Positions 15,780 to 23,362 of a stretch of 38,961 nt of DNA are shown here, one piece after another. A program made the position numbers and the translations under genes. Source of the stretch: Azoarcus sp031556475 (lineage in GTDB: Bacteria > Pseudomonadota > Gammaproteobacteria > Burkholderiales > Rhodocyclaceae); NCBI GenBank assembly GCA_031556475.1, contig JAVBSY010000044.1:1-38961 (forward strand). Direction: 5' to 3'. Positions within the stretch are counted from its first letter, which is position 1. Every line of letters begins with the position of its first letter. The notes beneath the pieces are model-generated. The model had not been told where the DNA came from. It did no database searches and was given only the letters and a program-made list of their open reading frames with translations.

Positions 15780-16829
15780 TCAGCGATCCCGTCTCATGGT
15801 GCGGTGCAACTTCGGCCCCTTCGGCTTTCGATCCCGCTCCTGTCCGCCCTGCGGTAACGGCTTGCCAGCCAGCGTGCACGCTTCCGCCTCCGGCATCTCC
15901 ATCCACATGCCGCGCTTGAGGCGTGCCGGCAACTCGACCGGACCGTAGCGCACCCGCATCAAGCGGCTCACCGTCAAACCGACCGCCTCGAACATGCGCC
16001 GCACCTCACGGTTGCGCCCTTCCGAAATCGTCACCCGGTACCAGTGATTGACCCCTTCCCCGCCGGCATCGAGCAGCGTATTGAAACGCGCCAGGCCGTC
16101 CTCCAACTGGATGCCCTCGGTCAGCGATGCGGCCTGTTCCGCGTCGAGTTGTCCAAGCAAGCGCACAGCGTATTCACGGTCGATTTCGTAACGCGGATGC
16201 ATCAGGCGGTTCGCCAAATCACCGTCATTGGTGAACAGCAGCAGGCCCGAGGTATTGAAATCGAGCCGGCCGACGGCCAGCCAACGTCCCTTGCGCAGCG
16301 GCGGGAGACGCTCGAACACGGTCGGCCGTCCTTCGGGATCGTCGCGCGAAACGATTTCCCCTTCCTGCTTGTGATAAATCAGCACACGTGGCGAACGCTG
16401 GACAAAGCGAAGCGGAATCAGCTTGCCGTTCAGCTTGACCCGATCGCCCGGCCCCACCTTCTGTCCCAGCGCAGCCGGCAAGCCATTGACCGATATCCGC
16501 CCGGCGAGAACCAATTCCTCGATTTCACGCCGCGAAGCCACGCCCGCCTGCGCGAGTACCTTTTGCAACCGTTCCGGCTCGGAGAACGTCGGCGCCGGCA
16601 TATTCGCCGCCTTCTGGTGAAAACGCGGACGAGCCCCGCCCCCACCGGCCTTCTCCGGCCTGCCCAGGGCGGACTGATGCGCATCGTGACGCAAGGACGC
16701 GCTGCTTTCCCCGTCCTCGTACCCATCCTCTGGGGGCGACGAGCGGCCACCTCCGGCGAATGTATCCGGCTGTCCCTGTTGCTTCAAGGGCGGTCGCAAC
16801 GGCCGCTTCGATCTACGCGGTACGAACAA
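15780..16829 (-). CDS. rluB: 23S rRNA pseudouridine synthase B
   Basis: RluB isomerises a uridine in helix 80 of 23S rRNA (position 2605 in E. coli). The core is clear: an S4 domain (ERLQKVLAQAGVASRREIEELVLAGRISVNG) and the catalytic GRLDFNTSGLLLFTNDGDLANRLMHP with its Asp, then GRNREVRRMFEAVGL. The start is uncertain: the frame is open to an ATG at 17066. I give a TTG at 16829, with AGGA eight bases upstream, which yields a basic, low-complexity N-terminal extension common in betaproteobacterial RluB. An ATG at 16601 with AGAAGG upstream, right before the S4 domain, is the alternative. Own promoter and terminator; not in the operons beside it. Confidence 0.9.
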   Translation of the reverse strand: MFVPRRSKRPLRPPLKQQGQPDTFAGGGRSSPPEDGYEDGESSASLRHDAHQSALGRPEKAGGGGARPRFHQKAANMPAPTFSEPERLQKVLAQAGVASRREIEELVLAGRISVNGLPAALGQKVGPGDRVKLNGKLIPLRFVQRSPRVLIYHKQEGEIVSRDDPEGRPTVFERLPPLRKGRWLAVGRLDFNTSGLLLFTNDGDLANRLMHPRYEIDREYAVRLLGQLDAEQAASLTEGIQLEDGLARFNTLLDAGGEGVNHWYRVTISEGRNREVRRMFEAVGLTVSRLMRVRYGPVELPARLKRGMWMEMPEAEACTLAGKPLPQGGQERDRKPKGPKLHRTMRRDR

Positions 16830-17087
16830 GATGAAAGTCCTATGAAAAACGAGGCCAAACGGCCTTTTCACACTGAATCCCGCCAGCGCCGGAGCGGGGA
16901 GAACACCGCAGCACGATGCCCATGCGGGCGGCACCACCCGGCGTAGCCGTGGCACCACAAAAACCGGGAACGCTATCGCTCTGAAAAAACACAGTCCCGG
17001 CAAACAAGAAAATGTCGCCCCGAGGGCGGCAACGGGCCCTTTACGCAGCAGTATCCGCTCATGCAAAAGCCCTTGGAATTCGGCGGA

Positions 17088-17093
17088 TTATAC
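17088..17093 (-). promoter_or_regulatory. -10 element upstream of rluB
   Basis: A perfect TATAAT on the minus strand lies in the gap between relA and rluB. A candidate -35 (TTCATG at 18-base spacing) is weak. Depending on the start codon, it implies a leader of about 250 bases or more. Confidence 0.45.
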
Positions 17094-17172
17094 CGAACCA
17101 TGTGACGCCGCATGAAGAATGCACGTCATATCGCCACCAACCGCATGTGCCAATCCGGCTCTCCAGCCTTGC

Positions 17173-19374
17173 CTACTTGCGCTGCGCGTCGAGCACGCCG
17201 GGTACGTCCCTGATCAAGGTGATCGCTCGCTGCAATTGCGCCACACCGCCGACTTCCATGGTGAAGTTCATATAGGCGGTACTTCTTTTCGTCAACGTAT
17301 TGACTGCGATGACATTGAGCTTTTCCCGCGACAGCACATCGGAAATGTCGCGCAGCAAGCCTTGCCGGTCGACAGCCTGTACGGCGATATCGACCGGATA
17401 CGCCGCCTGCTTGCTGTTGTATGCCTGACCGCCCCATTCGGCCGAGATGATCCGCTCCGGATGACGTTTGAGCAGCGTCTTGAAATCGTGGCAATCGACA
17501 CGATGGATGGAAACGCCACGCCCGCGGGTGACAAAACCTTCGATCGCATCCGGCGGCGCCGGCTTGCAGCAGCGCGACAACGAAGTCAGCAGTTTGCCGA
17601 CACCGACGATCAGTACCTTGTCGCTGTTGTCACCGGAACGGCTGCGGCTGACGACGATTTCGGGCTCGTCGGCCGCGACCGGCGGCGCCTCCGCCTCACG
17701 CAAGGCCATCTGTACCGCGCGCGGACCTATCTCGCCGCGTCCGGCGGCAAGGTACAGCGCTTCCGCGCTCTTGAAACCGAGGCGCTCGGCCAGACCGCCG
17801 ATATTGGCCTGAGCATGGCCATCGCGCTGCATTTCGCGGTTGACGAAACTACGCCCCCTGGTCAGCAGTTCCTCTTCTTCCAACTGGCTGAAATACTGCT
17901 TGATCTTGGTGCGCGCACGCGATGTGGTGACATAGCCTTGCCGCGGGTCGAGCCAATCGCGCGAAGGCCCGCCTTCCTTGGCCGTGACGATCTCGACCGT
18001 CTGCCCGCTTTCCAGCCGGGTATTGAGCGCCACGAGGTGGCCATCCACCTTGGCGCCGCGGCAACGATGGCCAAGACCGGTGTGCACCCGGTAGGCAAAG
18101 TCGACCGGTGTCGCGCCGCGCGACAAATCGACCACCAAGCCCTGCGGCGTCAGCACATACAGCGTGTCATCGAGCGAGGCCCGCTTGAACTGTTCGAGCC
18201 AGTGCGCGGAATCCGCCACATCGTCGCGCCAGGAAAGCAGATTGCGCAGCAATGCGATGCGGTCGTCGTAATCGCCACCGTGGCTGTTGCCTTCCTTGTA
18301 GCGCCAGTGCGCAGCAATGCCCAGCTCGGCGTGCCGGTGCATGTCGTGGGTGCGAATCTGCACTTCCAGCGCGCGGCCGTCGCCAGCCAGCACCGCCGTG
18401 TGCAACGATTGATAGTTGTTGCCTTTGGGCTTCGTGATGTAGTCGTCGAATTCATGCCCGATCGGTTGCCATATCTGGTGCACCAGGCCAAGCACCGAGT
18501 AGCAGTCCTTGATTTCGTCGACCAGCACACGCAAGGCACGAATGTCATATACCTGAGAAAAATCCAGCCGTTTGGCGCGCATCTTGTTGTAGATGCTGTA
18601 GATATGCTTCGGCCGGCCGTAAATCTCGGCCTTGACGCCCATTGCAGCCAATTCGCCGCGCAGCCGCTCGATAGCCTGTTCGATGAAGGCCTCGCGCTCG
18701 ACGCGGCGTTCATCCAGCATCTTGGCGACGCGCTTGTAGGTATCGGGCTCCAGGAAGCGGAACGAAAGGTCCTCCAGTTCCCACTTCACCTGCCAAACGC
18801 CCAGACGGTTCGCCAAAGGCGCGTACAGATCGAGGCTTTCCCGTGCGACATCGCAGGATTCGCCGCCGGGGTGGTCGGCAAAATAGCGCAATGTCTGCGT
18901 ACGCGAAGCCAAACGCAACAATACGACGCGGATATCCTCCACCATCGCCAGCAACATCTTGCGCAACACTTCGGTCTGAGCGCGGATTTCCGGTGCGGTG
19001 GCCGTGGCCGTCATGCGGGTGACGACGCGCAAGCCATTCAAACGGAACAAGCCATGGACCAGTCGCGCGACATGGTCGCCAAAGCGGCTTTCGATGATCT
19101 CGATGGCGTCGTCCCGATACGCACCGGAGGCAAACAGCAAGGCGGCAATGCGCGAATCGACGTCGAGCCGCAGCGATGCGGCGATCAATGCCATTCCGAT
19201 GGCGTGGGTCCAGGTCGATTCGCCGGTTCCGAGCACACGCCCCTCGTACACGTCGGCGGCCAGGTCCAACGCCTGTTCGATCCGCTCGCGGTCACTCGCG
19301 CGCAGCCCAGCGACAAGAAGGTCTATCGGGGCGACGGAATCGTCTTGGGAGATGGCGTGAGTAACGGAAACCAT
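17173..19374 (-). CDS. relA: GTP pyrophosphokinase (p)ppGpp synthetase RelA
   Basis: RelA makes (p)ppGpp on ribosomes stalled by uncharged tRNA. The 733-residue protein has an N-terminal pseudo-hydrolase domain (about 30-190) without the HD motif of SpoT/Rel (LLFASGAY stands where LLHD is expected). It has a synthetase domain with GRPKHIYSIYNKM (253-265) and NNYQSLHTAV, then a TGS domain (DTLYVLTPQGLVVDLSRG, 403-420). A CC-zinc region (SRCCKPAPPDAIEG) and a C-terminal ACT domain follow. The loss of the HD residues argues for a monofunctional synthetase, so a separate SpoT should exist elsewhere. It is a single gene, divergent from the peptidase gene. Confidence 0.95.
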   Translation of the reverse strand: MVSVTHAISQDDSVAPIDLLVAGLRASDRERIEQALDLAADVYEGRVLGTGESTWTHAIGMALIAASLRLDVDSRIAALLFASGAYRDDAIEIIESRFGDHVARLVHGLFRLNGLRVVTRMTATATAPEIRAQTEVLRKMLLAMVEDIRVVLLRLASRTQTLRYFADHPGGESCDVARESLDLYAPLANRLGVWQVKWELEDLSFRFLEPDTYKRVAKMLDERRVEREAFIEQAIERLRGELAAMGVKAEIYGRPKHIYSIYNKMRAKRLDFSQVYDIRALRVLVDEIKDCYSVLGLVHQIWQPIGHEFDDYITKPKGNNYQSLHTAVLAGDGRALEVQIRTHDMHRHAELGIAAHWRYKEGNSHGGDYDDRIALLRNLLSWRDDVADSAHWLEQFKRASLDDTLYVLTPQGLVVDLSRGATPVDFAYRVHTGLGHRCRGAKVDGHLVALNTRLESGQTVEIVTAKEGGPSRDWLDPRQGYVTTSRARTKIKQYFSQLEEEELLTRGRSFVNREMQRDGHAQANIGGLAERLGFKSAEALYLAAGRGEIGPRAVQMALREAEAPPVAADEPEIVVSRSRSGDNSDKVLIVGVGKLLTSLSRCCKPAPPDAIEGFVTRGRGVSIHRVDCHDFKTLLKRHPERIISAEWGGQAYNSKQAAYPVDIAVQAVDRQGLLRDISDVLSREKLNVIAVNTLTKRSTAYMNFTMEVGGVAQLQRAITLIRDVPGVLDAQRK

Positions 19375-19583
19375 TACCGGAATTATCCCATACTGAATTT
19401 ACGCGGGTGCTAAGATCGCCCGATATCGACGGTCGCGCGACGACTGCATCACGTTCGGTATTGCAATGAGCCGCGCTGTAGCACTGACCGCCACGCGCGC
19501 AATCGGTTGCAGCCGCGCCGACAAAAAATTCACCCGTCCCCCGGCCCGTCTCGTCTCAATACACAAAACAACTTTCTGACGCC

Positions 19584-20378
19584 ATGTTTCAGCGCTTACG
19601 CCGATGGTTCGGCCTCGGTCCCTCGCCGGCAGAAACGGCAACGGTTTCAGACGCGCAATGGCGCGAAGTCGAAACCAGGCTGCCTTTCCTTGCCTTTCTC
19701 TCTGCGGAAGAACGCCAACGCCTGCGTGAACTCGCGCTTGCCTTTCTCGCCGAAAAGCAGTTCCACGGCGCACACGGCTTTCTGCTCACCGACGCAATCC
19801 TGCTCGCCATCGCACTGCAAGCCTGCCTGCCGATCCTGAACATCGGCCTATCCGCTTACCGCGATTGGGTTGGGATTATCGTCTATCCGGGCGATTTCAT
19901 CATTCCACGGCAGGAAATTGATGAGAACGGCATAGTACACGAATACGACGACGAAGTGCTTGGCGAAGCCTGGGAAGGCGGGCCGGTACTGCTTTCCTGG
20001 TTCGACGACGGCGAGGCGCCCGAAGGCATCAACACGGTCATCCACGAATTCGCCCACAAGCTGGACATGGCCAATGGCGAGGCGGATGGCTACCCAGCCC
20101 TGCCGCCCGGCCTTTCCCGCGAGGACTGGGCCACGGCTTTCGGCGCGGCCTACGAAGCGTTTTGTACCCAGATCGATGCCGGAGAAGAAACCGTTCTCGA
20201 TCCTTACGGCGCGGAACACCCAAGCGAATTCTTCGCCGTCGCCTCGGAGGCGTTCTTCGAAACGCCGCTTGCGTTGCAACATACCTTTCCCGCCATCTAC
20301 GAACAGTTCCGGCGCTACTATGGCACCGACCCCGCTGCGGGCGAACGCCGGCTCATGGCCGCCGTCGAAGCCGAATAG
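19584..20378 (+). CDS. mtfA: Zinc metallopeptidase, MtfA/M90 family
   Basis: MtfA is a cytosolic zinc peptidase that in E. coli is linked to the Mlc repressor and glucose-transport control. The 264-residue length matches the family. The zinc motif H154-E-F-A-H158 (HExxH) is followed by KLDMANGEADGYPALP, and a conserved EFFAVASEAFFE stretch (215-226) should supply the third ligand. The N-terminus (WFGLGPSP) and the helical LPFLAFLSAEERQRL stretch are typical. The preceding 209 bases separate it from divergent relA. No strong Shine-Dalgarno precedes the ATG. It is followed after 40 bases by a flavodoxin-like gene in the same direction. Whether the Mlc function applies here is unknown. Confidence 0.93.
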   Translation: MFQRLRRWFGLGPSPAETATVSDAQWREVETRLPFLAFLSAEERQRLRELALAFLAEKQFHGAHGFLLTDAILLAIALQACLPILNIGLSAYRDWVGIIVYPGDFIIPRQEIDENGIVHEYDDEVLGEAWEGGPVLLSWFDDGEAPEGINTVIHEFAHKLDMANGEADGYPALPPGLSREDWATAFGAAYEAFCTQIDAGEETVLDPYGAEHPSEFFAVASEAFFETPLALQHTFPAIYEQFRRYYGTDPAAGERRLMAAVEAE

Positions 20379-20418
20379 GCACGCTACTTTTCCTCACACG
20401 TTTTTTTGCACTCTCCGC

Positions 20419-20883
20419 ATGGCCGACCGTAAACGCCTGCTCATCGTTTACCACACCCAATCCGGCAATACCGGCCGGCTTGCCGCCGCCGTGCTGCGCG
20501 GCGCGCAAAACGCCACCGATACCGACACGCTCATAAAACGCGCCTTCGACGCCGGCACCGACGACCTGCTCGCCTGCGACGGCCTCCTTCTCGGCACGCC
20601 GGAAAACTTCGGCACCATGTCAGGTGCGTTGAAAGACTTCTTCGACCGCACCTACTACCCATGCGAAGGCAAACTCGCCGGCCTGCCCTACGCCGTCTTC
20701 GTCAGCGCGGGCAACGACGGCAGCGGCGCGGTACGCGAAATCGGCCGTATCGCCAACGGCTATGGCTGGAAAACGGCCACGGAAGCCCTCATCGTGCGGC
20801 GGGAAATCACCGCCGCCGACCTCGCCCTTGCCACGGAACTCGGCGAAGGGTTCGCCGCGGGACTTGCCATGGGCATTTTCTGA
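20419..20883 (+). CDS. Flavodoxin-like NAD(P)H oxidoreductase family protein
   Basis: This 154-residue protein has a flavodoxin fold. The FMN phosphate loop is HTQSGNTGRLA (about 12-22), the second loop is GTPENFGTMSGALKDFFDRTYY, and the third has FVSAGNDGSGAVREIGRI. The nearest known types are small NADPH-dependent FMN reductases/flavodoxins; the substrate is not clear. The ATG at 20419 follows the mtfA stop by 40 bases with no good Shine-Dalgarno; the frame is open further upstream but only as the alternative frame of mtfA. A short hairpin with a T-tract follows the stop. Confidence 0.85.
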   Translation: MADRKRLLIVYHTQSGNTGRLAAAVLRGAQNATDTDTLIKRAFDAGTDDLLACDGLLLGTPENFGTMSGALKDFFDRTYYPCEGKLAGLPYAVFVSAGNDGSGAVREIGRIANGYGWKTATEALIVRREITAADLALATELGEGFAAGLAMGIF

Positions 20884-20896
20884 ATTTTCACCACCC

Positions 20897-20914
20897 AGGG
20901 GAAACCCCTATTTT
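20897..20914 (+). terminator. Short terminator-like hairpin after the flavodoxin gene
   Basis: AGGGG-AAA-CCCCT (20897-20909) followed by ATTTT. The stem is only 5 bp, so termination may be partial. Confidence 0.5.
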
Positions 20915-21061
20915 CGCGGCTCACCGCGCGACAATCCGTATTTTGAAATCACTTCCCGTATCGTGGGAAAGACCACGTTGGCAGCCTTTCCTCGATCTGG
21001 CTAAGCTTGGAGTGCCGGTCTTCCGGCAGCCGTATTTTCTCTTGTCTCAGAGGGGTATTTC

Positions 21062-21502
21062 ATGGCTATTACCTGGATTCTGGTGGCCAACGCCAGCTTA
21101 GCGAAGTTTTACGCCAATCTTGGCCCCAACAAGGGCCTCAAGCTGGTGAAGGAGCTGATCCATCCGGAAAGCAGACAGAAAAACGCCGAACTCGTCACCG
21201 ACCGCCCCGGCAGCATGGCCGCCAGCGGCGCCGGCGCGGGTTCCAAGCAGCCGCAAACGCTGCCCAAGCAGCACGAAGCAAAAGTTTTTGCCCAGGAGAT
21301 TGCACAGGAACTGTATCGAGGACGCGCCAAAAACGCCTTTGAACGCGCGATCATCGTCGCCCCACCCGCTTTCATGGGAATACTGAACACAGTCATCGAC
21401 GGCACCACTGCCTTGCTCGTCACCGACCGCTTCGACAAGGACTACACCAAGACACCAGAACCCGAACTGGCCGCCCGTCTGGCCGGCACCATTTACCTCT
21501 GA
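21062..21502 (+). CDS. Host attachment family protein (AtsA/Host_attach)
   Basis: This 146-residue protein belongs to the 'host attachment' family first noted in Agrobacterium attachment loci. The signs are ITWILVANASLAKFY at the N-terminus, the HEAKVFAQEIAQELYRGRAKNAFERAIIVAPPAFMGIL centre and a VTDRFDKDYTKTPEPELAARL end. The family has an eRF1-like fold and is widespread in free-living proteobacteria, so an attachment role is doubtful. A strong AGAGGGG lies 6 bases before the ATG. It stands alone, with hairpins on its 3' side. Confidence 0.85.
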   Translation: MAITWILVANASLAKFYANLGPNKGLKLVKELIHPESRQKNAELVTDRPGSMAASGAGAGSKQPQTLPKQHEAKVFAQEIAQELYRGRAKNAFERAIIVAPPAFMGILNTVIDGTTALLVTDRFDKDYTKTPEPELAARLAGTIYL

Positions 21503-21512
21503 TTTCACCAAA

Positions 21513-21529
21513 CGTTTCCGTGGGAAACG
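21513..21529. other. Small hairpin after the host-attachment gene
   Basis: CGTTTCC-GTG-GGAAACG forms a perfect 7-bp stem with a 3-base loop, 10 bases after the stop. It is followed by AAAA on the plus strand, so it could act as a terminator only on the minus strand; it may stabilise the 3' end. Confidence 0.5.
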
Positions 21530-21561
21530 AAAAGGACCGTTCTACGCGGCCCTGAAGACGA

Positions 21562-21594
21562 GCGGGGCGCCCAGCGCCCCGCGCTTCGCTTTTC
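21562..21594 (+). terminator. Strong GC-rich terminator hairpin
   Basis: GCGGGGCGC-CCA-GCGCCCCGC (21562-21582) forms a 9-bp perfect stem, followed by GCTTCGCTTTT. It is the likely end of the host-attachment transcript. The remaining 250 bases up to the next gene show no other feature. Confidence 0.75.
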
Positions 21595-21848
21595 CGCCCC
21601 GTCCATACCCGAGTTCTCTTGCCCCTTCCGTAGTTCCTTCCTGTAGTTCCCGATGGGCCGCCGCAGGCTCGTTACGGCACAGCCGCGAACCCCCATCCCA
21701 TGGAGCGCCTGCCGTTCGAAGGGAAAGCTGGCATCATTGAAACCCGCAACCGAACGAAACACCTGAGGGTTATCCGGCGACCGGCGGTAGAATCTCCTTT
21801 TTGTCGAAAACCCGCCCACAGACGGGGTATGCCCGCATCCGAAACGAC

Positions 21849-22229
21849 ATGACCGACAGTCACCCCATGCCATCGACCGAAACACAGCCTGACGGTTTTG
21901 CTCAACTGCGCGCCCGCGTCGCCACCGCGATCGGCATCGCCCATCATGTGCGCGGCCGCATACGCCTCAGGCTCGAAGCCGAGGTGGAGGAATTGCCCAG
22001 GGCCGCTGCCGACCTCAAGCATTTCCAGGCCCTGTTCGAGGACAGCCCTGGCGTCCGCTCGATTCGCGTCAATCCGCTGGCGCGTTCCTGCACCGTGGAA
22101 TACGACCCTGCCGTGATCCCCTGCGCCGCCTGGAACGATTTCCTGGCCGGCATACCAAGCACCGCCGCCGTGGCGCTGGAAAACCTCCTTCGCCACAAGT
22201 ATCGCGAGGTTGCCGATGTCCGCGCCTGA
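21849..22229 (+). CDS. HMA-like domain protein without CxxC (1)
   Basis: This 126-residue protein carries an HMA-like ferredoxin fold: an HHVRGRIRLRLE strand (about 32-43), a helix LPRAAADLKHFQALFED, and the VRSIRVNPLARSCTVEYDP strand pair. The metal-binding CxxC loop is absent, and a G-R-I-R motif is present instead. The same motif occurs at the N-terminus of the P-type ATPase and in the minus-strand gene at 25561. The start could be the ATG at 21849 or the one six codons later; an upstream frame start at 21801 is less likely. A terminator lies 50 bases after it, so it may be a separate transcript from the ATPase operon. Confidence 0.75.
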   Translation: MTDSHPMPSTETQPDGFAQLRARVATAIGIAHHVRGRIRLRLEAEVEELPRAAADLKHFQALFEDSPGVRSIRVNPLARSCTVEYDPAVIPCAAWNDFLAGIPSTAAVALENLLRHKYREVADVRA

Positions 22230-22278
22230 CGTCTGCCCCGTCCTCCATGTTCCGGCCGGCACGCGCCTTGGTCGTGTT

Positions 22279-22304
22279 CCCGCTTCGTCGAAGCGGGTTT
22301 CGTT
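22279..22304 (+). terminator. Intrinsic terminator between HMA-like gene and ATPase operon
   Basis: CCCGCTTC-GTC-GAAGCGGG (22279-22297) forms a perfect 8-bp stem followed by TTTCGTTTT. It divides the HMA-like gene from the following small genes and ATPase, or sets their ratio by partial read-through. Confidence 0.8.
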
Positions 22305-22328
22305 TTCACCGAAGAAAGGAGAACCGAA

Positions 22329-22682
22329 ATGCTTCCACTGATTCCCTTCGCCGTCGGCCTCGTGACCGGGGTTGCGGCCGTCCGCCTGCTCCGCGGCGAG
22401 GAAGCCCGTAGCGGACTGGACAAAGTCCGCGCCGGCCTCGACAAGGCCCAGGACACGCTGCGCGACGCGGCTGTTTCCAGCCTGGCCGCCATCGAGAGTT
22501 CCTCAGCCCGGGCAAAGGACAGGCTGGCCACCCGCGCCGAAACGCCAGCCCCCGCGGCCAGGTCGACCAGCACCCAGGCCAAGAAGAAAGCCCCCCGCAA
22601 GACCGCCACCGCAACTGCCAGCGACACGCCACGCAAGCGCGGCGCCAAGGCCGCCGCACCGGGCAAGGAGCCGACCGCTTGA
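22329..22682 (+). CDS. Small one-TM protein with Ala/Lys-rich tail (PacL-like layout)
   Basis: This 117-residue protein starts with a hydrophobic segment (PLIPFAVGLVTGVAAVRLL, residues 3-21). It continues with an amphipathic helix rich in Ala, Asp, Lys and Arg and ends in a basic Lys/Ala/Pro/Thr-rich tail (about 75-117) that resembles histone H1. The layout of one N-terminal glycine/alanine TM followed by a charged helix resembles the PacL proteins (DUF1490) encoded next to P-type ATPases such as CtpC in mycobacteria, but the His/Asp metal site of PacL1 is missing. The Shine-Dalgarno AAAGGAG is strong. It is the first gene of the ATPase operon; its TGA overlaps the TTG start of the next gene. 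Function is inference. Confidence 0.7.
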   Translation: MLPLIPFAVGLVTGVAAVRLLRGEEARSGLDKVRAGLDKAQDTLRDAAVSSLAAIESSSARAKDRLATRAETPAPAARSTSTQAKKKAPRKTATATASDTPRKRGAKAAAPGKEPTA

Positions 22683-23020
22683 AGCTGAAAGCCCGCAAAA
22701 ACAAAACCAGGGGTGCCGGCGATCCACCGCTGACCGAGGACTTCCTGCGCGGCATGGTGATCAACGCATGCCTGTCGGCCTTCCAGGACGTCGCACGGCC
22801 GACGTCGCGAAAAGCCATGAAACGGGTCCTGCGCCACAGCCTGCAGGGCGGCACCGCGCTTGCCGCCGGCAGCCGGGCGGCTTCACGGCTTGTCCGCGGC
22901 GACTACGCAGGCGCCCTGATCGCCACCGCCGCCGGCGCCGCCGGCGTGCTTCTCATCGAACAACTGCTGCGCGACATCGCGCCGTCCAACCGGGAGGAAA
23001 ACCATGGGCAAGAAGCGTAA
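22679..23020 (+). CDS. Small membrane-associated protein of the ATPase operon
   Basis: This 113-residue protein begins with a TTG that overlaps the preceding stop (TTGA) and has AAGGAG 8 bases upstream; an internal ATG at 22754 is the alternative. A basic N-terminus (KLKARKNKTRG) is followed by helices (LTEDFLRGMVINACLSAFQD, AMKRVLRHSLQGGTALAAGSR) and one hydrophobic segment near the end (AGALIATAAGAAGVLLIEQLL). I do not recognise the family. Its 3' end overlaps the next gene by 17 bases, so all three small genes are translated in a coupled way with the ATPase. Confidence 0.7.
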   Translation: MKLKARKNKTRGAGDPPLTEDFLRGMVINACLSAFQDVARPTSRKAMKRVLRHSLQGGTALAAGSRAASRLVRGDYAGALIATAAGAAGVLLIEQLLRDIAPSNREENHGQEA

Positions 23021-23354
23021 TAAGAAAAAAGGCAACAAATACGAACGGGAAGCGGCTTTCGCAGCCGCCATGGCCCAGGCCGGAGGCTGGCCGGGCGCAG
23101 GCATGGGCCGCAGAGGGCAGCGCAACGGCCTGCTGAACGGCCTGATGCGTACCCGCCCGAGCGAGCAGTTCCTGCTCGGCGCCCTGCTCGGCGTCGGCGC
23201 AGCCTGGGTGCTGAGCGACGAAGAACTGCGCGGCAAACTGATCAAGGCCGGCATGAAGCTGTATGCCGGACTGGCCGGCGGCTTCGAGGAAATGAAGGAG
23301 CAAATGGCCGACATCCGGGCCGAACTGGACGCCGAACAATTCGGCGCCGAGTAA
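23004..23354 (+). CDS. Small protein with glycine-rich TM and acidic helix
   Basis: This 116-residue protein has a strongly basic start (KKRNKKKGNKYERE), a Gly/Arg/Met stretch, one hydrophobic segment (QFLLGALLGVGAAWVLS, about 56-72), and an amphipathic, increasingly acidic tail (GGFEEMKEQMADIRAELDAEQFGAE). It is unrecognised by name but has the TM-plus-charged-helix layout of YtxH- and PacL-type small proteins. Its Shine-Dalgarno is GGGAGG. It ends eight bases before the ATPase ATG, so it is a good candidate for an ATPase partner or stabiliser. Confidence 0.7.
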   Translation: MGKKRNKKKGNKYEREAAFAAAMAQAGGWPGAGMGRRGQRNGLLNGLMRTRPSEQFLLGALLGVGAAWVLSDEELRGKLIKAGMKLYAGLAGGFEEMKEQMADIRAELDAEQFGAE

Positions 23355-23362
23355 GTGCGGTA

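Noticed and set aside
17119..19413. A long plus-strand open frame (764 codons) opposite relA
   Set aside because: Antisense shadow of relA with no recognisable domain.
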